DNA of 5,832 nt from assembly GCA_003519645.1 (NCBI GenBank), contig DOWI01000006.1:1-5832 (forward strand). Direction: 5' to 3'. The notes under the pieces are model-generated. The model saw only the letters and a program-made list of their open reading frames with translations, was not told the origin of the DNA and did not search any database. Source of the stretch: Oscillospiraceae bacterium. GTDB lineage: Bacteria > Bacillota_A > Clostridia > Oscillospirales > Acutalibacteraceae. The position numbers and the translations under genes are program-made. Positions 1 through 4,093 of the stretch are shown piece by piece; the first letter of the stretch is position 1, and every line of letters starts with the position of its first letter.

Positions 1-86
1 GTAAGTTTGGTCATGGTAAGTGCGACCTTCGCACGGGTGAACATGGATTTGACTTTGTTAACTGCCTTTTTGAATAAATTTTTCAT
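1..86 (-). CDS. DUF6133-like small protein, N-terminal part only
   Basis: The first 28 codons of a gene that continues past the left edge are visible. They begin MKNLFKKAVNKVKSMFTRAK, a basic, amphipathic start. From memory this matches DUF6133-type small proteins of Tn1549-like conjugative elements, which follow such a start with a single membrane segment; that part lies outside the window. The ATG at 86 is supported by an AGAGGT ribosome-binding site at 95-100, 8 bases upstream. It lies 35 bases after the spoVG-like stop, with no terminator between, so the two are probably co-transcribed. In related elements this type of gene sits next to the conjugation membrane and secretion genes, so this end probably leads into the transfer module. 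The reading frame and start are seen directly; the family name is a recollection from a short stretch. Confidence 0.7.
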   Translation of the reverse strand, partial: MKNLFKKAVNKVKSMFTRAKVALTMTKL

Positions 87-121
87 AATGGAATACCTCT
101 TTCATATTTTTTATTTTGGAA

Positions 122-490
122 CTACATGGACTGCGCATGGTCTTCGTCTTCCGATTCATCCTCGGACTGCTGTTCGGAGAGCGCTTTTTCATAAGCCTCC
201 ATGATCGAATCGGAAAGAGCCTGTCTTGCTTCGGCGGTGACCGGATGAAAGATATCCTGATACTTGGTTTCGCCGCTGCCGTTTTTGAAGCTGTTGCTCG
301 GCATCGAAAGAAAAAGCCCTTTTTCAGAATCGATCACCTTGATCCCGTGAACCGCAAACGCGCCGCCGATTGTGGCGTTCGCCACCGCACGGATTTTACT
401 GTCCCCGTCGAACAGCTTTTGGATTTTAACACTGATCTGAGGCGGAGCTGCAGCCTTTATCTCCGGCTTCGCCGCTGTTTTTACTGCCAT
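122..490 (-). CDS. SpoVG-family protein
   Basis: This is a 122-residue protein. Residues about 18-98 carry the SpoVG pattern: IQKLFDGDSKIRAVANATIGG, AFAVHGIKVID, then GLFLSMPS and the FHPVTAEAR segment. Chromosomal SpoVG is about 85-95 residues. This one has an extra Ala/Lys-rich front (MAVKTAAKPEIKAAAPP) and an acidic tail (SEDESEDEDHAQSM). SpoVG proteins bind nucleic acid and regulate sporulation, septation and virulence genes in Firmicutes. Versions on mobile elements are common, but their role there is not settled, so I give no gene symbol. The ATG at 490 is fixed by a strong AAAGGAGGAT site at 495-504, 4 bases upstream, and the stop is TAG. The gene follows a terminator at 525-557 that contains a possible promoter, so it may be transcribed separately from the genes upstream. 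Confidence 0.92.
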   Translation of the reverse strand: MAVKTAAKPEIKAAAPPQISVKIQKLFDGDSKIRAVANATIGGAFAVHGIKVIDSEKGLFLSMPSNSFKNGSGETKYQDIFHPVTAEARQALSDSIMEAYEKALSEQQSEDESEDEDHAQSM

Positions 491-521
491 GAGAATCCTC
501 CTTTCTTTGCTTGATTAATTT

Positions 522-550
522 ATTCAAAAAGCCGGACGCTTATCTGTCAG
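522..550 (-). promoter_or_regulatory. Possible sigma-A promoter for the spoVG-like gene
   Basis: Reading the minus strand, CTGACA (550-545) matches the -35 consensus at 5 of 6 positions. It is followed after exactly 17 bases by TTGAAT (527-522), which matches the -10 consensus at 4 of 6. The implied start of transcription is near 515, leaving room for the ribosome-binding site at 495-504. The -35 element lies across the loop of the terminator hairpin, so stopping of upstream transcripts and new initiation would share the same DNA. The -10 is weak; this is a candidate only. Confidence 0.4.
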
Positions 551-557
551 CGTCCGG
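525..557 (-). terminator. Intrinsic terminator after the YodL-DUF3846 gene
   Basis: On the minus strand, CCGGACGCT (557-549) and AGCGTCCGG (540-532) form a perfect 9-bp GC-rich stem with an 8-base loop. One C and five T follow, then an AT-rich stretch. It starts 20 bases past the TAA of the YodL-DUF3846 gene and lies ahead of the spoVG-like gene, where an operon terminator is expected. The T-tract is short, so read-through into spoVG is possible. Confidence 0.75.
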
Positions 558-577
558 TTCAATGAATCAGTATAGAA

Positions 578-1273
578 TTACATGGATGTGAAGGTGAATC
601 CCAGATGATCTTCAATTTCCTCCGGTGAGATTTCTTCCGGTTCCGCAAAGCGATTGGCGTATTTCTGCACCTGTTCGTCGGTCAGATCGGTCGTGCCGCC
701 TTCACCGTCATCCCTGATGATAAAAAACGGCCCGGCGATCACATCGCCTTCCAGACGACGGTTACCTTCCATTCCGTTCAGCTTTCCTTCCTCATCACAG
801 ACAAGTATGGCGCTTTCATCTTCGAACGGGCAAATCATTTCTATCAACCCGCCGACCGCACGCTGCATGGATTTCAGATCGTTCCCGATGCGGATTTCCA
901 CCGGGGTATGATGCGGCATAACGAACAGCACTCGTTTTCCCGCCATATCCGCACACTGAGACGAATCGAAGTCTACTTTTTCAAAGCCTACCGAATCGCA
1001 AAAATAACAACCATTTTCCACGGACGGTACATTGTCCAACACTTCAACAATATCGCTGACACTCAATGAATGACCCTGATGCGTACCGGGGATTTCGTCA
1101 GTGTTGAATATGCGAAAGATATCTTCGAGATTTTTTGCTTCTACATCACCGTAAAACGCGGTTTTGTAAACGAACGGATCAATCCCGCCGTGTTCGCCGG
1201 CATATTCCCGCGGCATGAATTTAACGCCTTTTTCATCTTTTTCATGGTCGATCTGATAAACTTTGATTCTCAC
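578..1273 (-). CDS. YodL domain and DUF3846 domain protein
   Basis: This is a 231-residue protein. Residues about 1-100 resemble the YodL domain: RIKVYQIDH at the start, NLEDIFRIFN in the middle, GHSLSVSDIVEVLDN at about 67-81, and CYFCDSVGFEKV at about 89-100. Residues about 113-186 resemble DUF3846: KRVLFVMP, a QRAVGGLIEMICPFED core, CDEEGKLNGMEGNRRL, and DVIAGPFFIIRDD. The C-terminus is acidic. Both domains are known from mobile elements and phages of Firmicutes and have no established biochemical role. I chose the GTG at 1273 over a start at 1330. AAAGGAGGAGT (1278-1288) sits just ahead of it, homology begins there, and the longer version would overlap the upstream gene by 44 bases with no good ribosome site. 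It is the last gene of the block before the terminator at 525-557. Confidence 0.88.
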   Translation of the reverse strand: MRIKVYQIDHEKDEKGVKFMPREYAGEHGGIDPFVYKTAFYGDVEAKNLEDIFRIFNTDEIPGTHQGHSLSVSDIVEVLDNVPSVENGCYFCDSVGFEKVDFDSSQCADMAGKRVLFVMPHHTPVEIRIGNDLKSMQRAVGGLIEMICPFEDESAILVCDEEGKLNGMEGNRRLEGDVIAGPFFIIRDDGEGGTTDLTDEQVQKYANRFAEPEEISPEEIEDHLGFTFTSM

Positions 1274-1277
1274 GGAA

Positions 1278-1288
1278 ACTCCTCCTTT
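1278..1288 (-). promoter_or_regulatory. Ribosome-binding site deciding the GTG start at 1273
   Basis: The minus strand reads AAAGGAGGAGT immediately after the TAA (1289-1287) of the DUF3849 gene and 4 bases before GTG AGA ATC. It is one of the strongest ribosome-binding sites in the window and argues for the short N-terminus of the YodL-DUF3846 protein. Confidence 0.85.
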
Positions 1289-2012
1289 ACATATAAATCC
1301 CGCCGTCCTGTTCAGGCTCGGCGGGAGCATTCAGTTCTTGCAGTTTTTCAACCGCCCATGCTGGGATGTTCTCGTCGGAAAGGATGCCTATAAAATCCTG
1401 ACGGTAATAATGAGTTCGTTCTCCATCCTTCAAAAACTGTCCCATGACTTTCCGTCCTCTCGCACCGGGCGAACAGCCAAAGCCGCCCGCGTCGGCATAA
1501 AAAAGCTGATCCTCCGGAGTTTTATACTCATCTTTGAGCATCTCCGGCTTCAGAACCAGCACCCGCCCTTCATAGTCCATCTGACTGCTGTCTTCACAGC
1601 AATGAGACCTATCGAACAAACCAAGACCCTGAAACTGGCGGCGCACCTGATTGATGAATCCGTCTAATACCGCCGGATGGCTGTCCGCTACAAAATAGCA
1701 GTTGTTTTCATCTTCCGGCACAAAGAAGTCTTTTGCCCACTGCTTGTTTTCAGCAGAAAAACGGCCGTCATAATTCTTATTCTGCAAGGTATTGGCGAGC
1801 ACCCAAAAGGTACGGTCATACCCAAATTCATCAATTACCGATTTCGGGCTGTTTTTTGCCAGATGCATGCCGTCAAAATTTTCCCTGACGGCTTCTTCGA
1901 TGGTTCTTGAACAGCGGACATTTTCCCTGTAGCTGTCACGCCACAGAGAAATTTCATTATTTCGGCGCGCTTCCTCACGGGACCAGCGGTACAAACTGAT
2001 CCGGTCAGTCAT
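1287..2012 (-). CDS. DUF3849 domain protein
   Basis: This is a 241-residue protein. Residues about 6-125 match the DUF3849 pattern: LYRWSREEARR, WRDSYRENVRC, a conserved-looking IEEAVRENFDGMHL, WVLANTLQNKNYDGRFS, and SHPAVLDGFINQ. A second module at about 150-225 contains EGRVLVLKPEMLKDEYKTPE, then FGCSPGARGRKVMGQFLKDG (about 178-197), a tyrosine-rich YYRQDFIGIL and IPAWAVEKL. I recognise this second part as a recurring partner of DUF3849 but know no function for either. I chose the ATG at 2012, with GGTGG 5 bases upstream; a GTG at 2019-2021 would add three residues and has no proper ribosome site. The start overlaps the upstream stop by 8 bases (ATGACTGA), which suggests coupled translation with the AbrB-type regulator. 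Confidence 0.88.
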   Translation of the reverse strand: MTDRISLYRWSREEARRNNEISLWRDSYRENVRCSRTIEEAVRENFDGMHLAKNSPKSVIDEFGYDRTFWVLANTLQNKNYDGRFSAENKQWAKDFFVPEDENNCYFVADSHPAVLDGFINQVRRQFQGLGLFDRSHCCEDSSQMDYEGRVLVLKPEMLKDEYKTPEDQLFYADAGGFGCSPGARGRKVMGQFLKDGERTHYYRQDFIGILSDENIPAWAVEKLQELNAPAEPEQDGGIYM

Positions 2013-2313
2013 GAAGACCACCGCCTTGCTTTTCTGCCCACTTAACGGAAAGATGGATCAGAGCGGCGCGCTGTTCCTTCTCTGATAATCCGTTCAGGAA
2101 ATCGAACAAGGTGACTGTGTCCTGTTCGTTTTCATGCGGATTACCGATGTCGCGGCAGCTTTCACAAATTTTTTCACGTTTGACTATCACCGTGTTATTA
2201 TCCTGTTCGGTGAAGCTCAAGATATCGTTATAGGCAAACCCACAGCTTTTTCGGATTTCAAACGGTACTGTAATCCGTCCGCGCTTGCCGAGAATCCGAT
2301 AGATTTTATTCAT
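2005..2313 (-). CDS. AbrB/MazE/SpoVT-family transcriptional regulator
   Basis: This is a 102-residue protein. Residues about 1-47 form an AbrB-type swapped-hairpin DNA-binding domain: YRILGKRGRITVPFEIRKSCG, then DILSFTEQDNNTVIVKRE. A CESC pair follows at about residues 50-53. The C-terminal half (TVTLFDFLNGLSEKEQRAAL and HLSVKWAEKQ) is helical-looking and could mediate oligomerisation. AbrB proteins usually act as transition-state repressors or as antitoxins; no toxin gene is adjacent here, so I favour a regulator of the element. I chose the ATG at 2313 over the ATG at 2319, because AAGGAG (2323-2328) is 9 bases from the former but only 3 from the latter. The gene overlaps the upstream Cys-rich gene by 8 bases (ATGAATAA) and the downstream DUF3849 gene by 8 bases. 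Confidence 0.9.
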   Translation of the reverse strand: MNKIYRILGKRGRITVPFEIRKSCGFAYNDILSFTEQDNNTVIVKREKICESCRDIGNPHENEQDTVTLFDFLNGLSEKEQRAALIHLSVKWAEKQGGGLHD

Positions 2314-2629
2314 TGTCATTTTCTCCTTCTATCATTATCGCGTCGCACATGCATTCGCCGCATTCGGGACAGCAGCAAGGGCAGCCTTCACAGTCCTCAT
2401 CTTCATCACAATCCGGGTTGAAAAATGGGCAGTTTTCGCAGTCCCCATCGCATGGATTGTCCCCATCGCAGAAAAAATCATCGGCTTCGTTCACATTCTC
2501 AATAATAATCCTGCCGTCTGCAGCGGATGTCTGTATTACACCGCTAAAGTCGATCCCTGATTCAACGACGTCATCCATCGGGATGGGAATCATGATATAC
2601 CGGTTCTTTAAATCGTTATTTCCTTGCAT
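2306..2629 (-). CDS. Acidic, cysteine-rich protein with AbrB-like N-terminus
   Basis: This is a 107-residue protein. Residues about 11-47 (RYIMIPIPMDDVVESGID, then SAADGRIIIENV) resemble the beta-hairpin half of AbrB/SpoVT proteins. A tail at about residues 54-95 holds all 13 cysteines among many Asp/Glu, in spacings such as CDGDCENC, CEGCPCCC and CGECMC. The density suggests binding of metal ions (zinc or iron-sulfur) or redox sensing; this is inference, and no named cluster motif is met exactly. It lies directly ahead of a clear AbrB gene, so the two could form a pair. AAAGGAG (2641-2647) is 11 bases from the ATG at 2629. A GTG at 2641 touches the ribosome site and is unlikely. The start lies inside the methylase gene with a 22-base overlap. 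I do not know a named family for the whole protein. Confidence 0.82.
   Translation of the reverse strand: MQGNNDLKNRYIMIPIPMDDVVESGIDFSGVIQTSAADGRIIIENVNEADDFFCDGDNPCDGDCENCPFFNPDCDEDEDCEGCPCCCPECGECMCDAIMIEGENDNE
2323..2328 (-). promoter_or_regulatory. Ribosome-binding site choosing between two ATGs of the AbrB-type gene
   Basis: AAGGAG on the minus strand lies inside the last codons of the Cys-rich gene. Its spacing to the ATG at 2313 is 9 bases and to the ATG at 2319 only 3, which favours 2313. Confidence 0.7.
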
Positions 2630-3597
2630 GATATAATGCACTCCTTTAATATTTTTTCGTAATCAAAGTTATCTGGCTGTTCGCTGAACAGCGTGAGTTG
2701 AGCTGGTTTGGCGCGCTGCCGTTCATACAGGTCATAATTGCCGATGAGAAGCTCAGAAAATTCCTTTCCGGCTTCATACCGTTGTGCCATACTATGACTG
2801 CGCTTAAAGTCGAAGAAATTGAATCCTTTGTATAACCCTCGAATTTCGGGACAGTCGTTGTAGGACAATAAAAATTTACCTTCAATAGCGGCCAGGGTAT
2901 CCCGCAGACGGACATGATCGTCCCATCCGAATTCCACATCGTACATGTCCTCCGTGGAGAAGTACGGCGGGTCCAGATAAAAGAATGTATCCGGGCGGTC
3001 GTAATGCCGGATCAGCGTTTCGAAGTCCTGATTTTCCACCACCACGCTTGCCATCCGGGTTTCGAGCTGCTGGATCAGATCGAACAGTTTGGAGATGTCA
3101 AAAGGCTGCGCGGCGAAGGATTTGCAGCCGCTGGAATAGCTGTACCGTAAAAGCTTCAGGTACATGGCGGCTCTACGAACACTGTAATCCTCTTTTAACC
3201 GTGTTCGCAGTTCGATCAGTTCGGCGGCTGAAGCAGGAGGAAGCATGATTTTTGTCAATTCCAGTTCTTCCGCAAAAAACGCATCATCAAACCGTTCATG
3301 CTCAAAAAACTTCTTCAAGGCATTGAAGTCGTCCCTTGAATTCAGATTGCAGAATACAAGCTCACGGATGGTCGTCATCGTGCGCTCCTTCATGCAATGA
3401 AACAGGTTGACGAGGTTATGATCGAAGTCGTTGTACACCTCGAAGCTGTCCGGCGCAGGCTTGCCGAGCAGTACGCTGCCGGAGCCGCCGAAACCATCCA
3501 CAAACCGGTTATATTCTAAAGGAAACAGTGCGTACAGAATATGGAGAACAGACGATTTATTGCCTACTCTTGAAACAGGAGTTTTAATTTTGATCAC
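2608..3597 (-). CDS. DNA adenine N6-methyltransferase, D12 (Dam/DpnM) class
   Basis: This is a 329-residue enzyme that transfers a methyl group from S-adenosylmethionine to the N6 of adenine in DNA. The class motifs appear in D12 order: RVGNKSSV at residues 10-17 (cofactor contact), VDGFGGSGSVLLGKP at 33-47 (motif I), YNDFD at 55-59, the catalytic YLDPPYF with DPPY at 209-212, LLSYNDC at 243-249, and FSELLIGNY near 280-288. A tail with QLTLFSEQ extends beyond the usual 270-290 residues. The target cannot be read from sequence; GATC is common in the class. No restriction endonuclease is beside it, so it is a solitary methylase, plausibly shielding the element from host restriction. The start is uncertain. 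GTG at 3597 lies inside the ribosome-binding match GAGGTGATC (3600-3592), which would suit an ATT start at 3588 better. Confidence 0.95.
   Translation of the reverse strand: MIKIKTPVSRVGNKSSVLHILYALFPLEYNRFVDGFGGSGSVLLGKPAPDSFEVYNDFDHNLVNLFHCMKERTMTTIRELVFCNLNSRDDFNALKKFFEHERFDDAFFAEELELTKIMLPPASAAELIELRTRLKEDYSVRRAAMYLKLLRYSYSSGCKSFAAQPFDISKLFDLIQQLETRMASVVVENQDFETLIRHYDRPDTFFYLDPPYFSTEDMYDVEFGWDDHVRLRDTLAAIEGKFLLSYNDCPEIRGLYKGFNFFDFKRSHSMAQRYEAGKEFSELLIGNYDLYERQRAKPAQLTLFSEQPDNFDYEKILKECIISCKEITI
2641..2647 (-). promoter_or_regulatory. Ribosome-binding site of the Cys-rich gene, inside the methylase gene
   Basis: AAAGGAG on the minus strand lies within the last codons of the methylase reading frame, 11 bases ahead of the ATG at 2629. 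Its placement excludes the upstream GTG at 2641 as start and links translation of the Cys-rich protein to that of the methylase. Confidence 0.7.
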
Positions 3598-3600
3598 CTC
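3592..3600 (-). promoter_or_regulatory. Extended Shine-Dalgarno match overlapping the assumed methylase start
   Basis: GAGGTGATC on the minus strand is a 9-base match to the Shine-Dalgarno complement of the 16S rRNA 3' end. It contains the GTG (3597) taken as start. No ATG, TTG or GTG follows at a normal distance; the in-frame codon 8 bases after GAGG is ATT (3588-3586), opening the KTPVSRVGNK segment. Confidence 0.6.
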
Positions 3601-3624
3601 GCTTTTGGCAATCCAACCGTTCAG

Positions 3625-3671
3625 AAAAGAAAAAGCGGCATCAATCTCCTTTTCAGAACGATTGATACCGC
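3625..3671 (-). terminator. Strong intrinsic terminator between DUF3789 and the methylase
   Basis: On the minus strand, GCGGTATCAATC (3671-3660) pairs with GATTGATGCCGC (3646-3635) as a 12-bp stem with one T-G wobble and a 13-base loop. It is followed at once by TTTTTCTTTTC. This is a full rho-independent signature. It starts 16 bases after the TAA of the DUF3789 gene and ends 27 bases before the assumed methylase start. It either ends the upstream operon, leaving the methylase with a promoter I cannot see, or acts as an attenuator within one transcript. Confidence 0.85.
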
Positions 3672-3687
3672 ATAATTTTTGTATATT

Positions 3688-3783
3688 TTATTTATCGTGC
3701 CTTTCGCTGCCGCCGACAAAGAGAGCCATGAACACTACGCCGATAATCCCGCCGACGATAGTTCCGATTATAAATCCGATCAT
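3688..3783 (-). CDS. DUF3789-like single-span membrane microprotein
   Basis: This is a 31-residue protein, too short for most gene callers. It begins MIGFIIGTIVGGIIGVVFMA, a glycine-rich hydrophobic helix covering about residues 2-24, and ends GGSERHDK, a charged tail probably on the cytoplasmic side. Size, glycine zipper-like spacing and context match my memory of the DUF3789 family in conjugative elements of Clostridia; its function is unknown. The ATG at 3783 overlaps the TGA of the preceding broken gene as ATGA, with GGGGAT as a weak ribosome site 8 bases upstream, so translation may depend on ribosomes leaving that gene. The TAA at 3690-3688 is followed by a strong terminator. Confidence 0.75.
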   Translation of the reverse strand: MIGFIIGTIVGGIIGVVFMALFVGGSERHDK

Positions 3784-4093
3784 AGGTTCATCCCCATCCC
3801 CATATCTTCATCCTCGTTCAGCATGGCAGCATTTTCATACGCTTCGTCACCGAGTTCTTTCAGATAATCATTGAAATTATCCCATGTGCAGCAGATACGG
3901 ACGCCCCAATCCTTGCATAGTTTTCGAAATAGGAAACATCCTCGCTGTCTGCGATCATACTGCGGTTCAATTCCAACCAAGCTTTTTCCTCGTCAAAATC
4001 ATAGCAAAGACTTGTAGGGAAACCTTCGGTCTAAGCGAACTTGTTCGCTTTTCGCATATGAAAGTCGGCGCTTGTGTAAACATTGTTGCTCAA
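3780..4093 (-). pseudogene. Broken small gene: premature TAG and -1 frameshift
   Basis: Joined across two lesions, this span encodes a protein of about 104 residues that I do not recognise. It starts at TTG (4093), 8 bases after GGAGGG, and overlaps the upstream stop as TTGA. It reads MSNNVYTSADFHMRKANKFA, then hits TAG at 4033-4031. The same frame continues with TEGFPTSLCYDFDEEKAW and MIADSEDVSYFENYA. Near 3916-3912 the sensible frame shifts by -1 (GCAAG where GCNAAG would restore it) and continues KDWGVRICCTWDNFNDYLKE, ending DEDMGMGMNL at the TGA at 3780, which overlaps the next ATG as ATGA. The span is 314 bases, one short of a multiple of three. The coupling overlaps at both ends argue that this was one intact gene. 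A sequencing error could explain the frameshift, less easily both lesions. The longest intact piece (3780-3980) is the C-terminal fragment and is probably not a gene by itself. Confidence 0.72.
4033..4050. repeat. 18-base palindrome inside the broken gene
   Basis: AAGCGAAC (4033-4040) and its exact reverse complement GTTCGCTT (4043-4050) are separated by two bases. The palindrome abuts the premature TAG (4031-4033). It lies within the former coding region and has no T-tract worth calling a terminator on either strand. It could be a protein-binding site or a coincidence of coding sequence. Confidence 0.5.

Noticed and set aside
116..514. Plus-strand open frame of 132 codons opposite the spoVG-like gene
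   Set aside because: It is antisense to a well-supported SpoVG-family gene, has no ribosome-binding site, and its product (rich in Arg, Phe, Cys) resembles no protein.
1274..1330. Longer N-terminus (19 more residues) for the YodL-DUF3846 protein
   Set aside because: It would overlap the DUF3849 gene by 44 bases, lacks a ribosome site, and encodes translated ribosome-binding sequence (KGGVS) rather than family sequence.
1263..1667. Plus-strand open frame of 134 codons opposite the DUF3849 gene
   Set aside because: It is a frame shadow of the minus-strand gene, whose domain motifs are clear; it has no plausible start site or family resemblance.
2646..2939. Minus-strand open frame of 97 codons within the methylase gene
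   Set aside because: It is out of frame with the methylase catalytic and C-terminal region and has no family resemblance.
3784..3806. Short repeat GGGGAT(A/G)-type units at the end of the broken gene
   Set aside because: It is explained by the codons for the DMGMGM residues; too short to be a repeat array.
3431..3874. Plus-strand open frame of 147 codons spanning the methylase start, the terminator and the DUF3789 gene
   Set aside because: It crosses the boundaries of three minus-strand features, and its product is Pro/Ser-rich with no recognisable motif.
122..4033. Possible recoding of TAG as an amino acid, suggested by the in-frame TAG at 4033-4031 and because reading through the spoVG TAG reaches a TGA overlapping the next ATG
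   Set aside because: None of the other genes contains an internal TAG, which would be common in a TAG-recoding genome. Recoding would also not explain the frameshift near 3914, and the read-through geometry has a fair chance of arising by accident.
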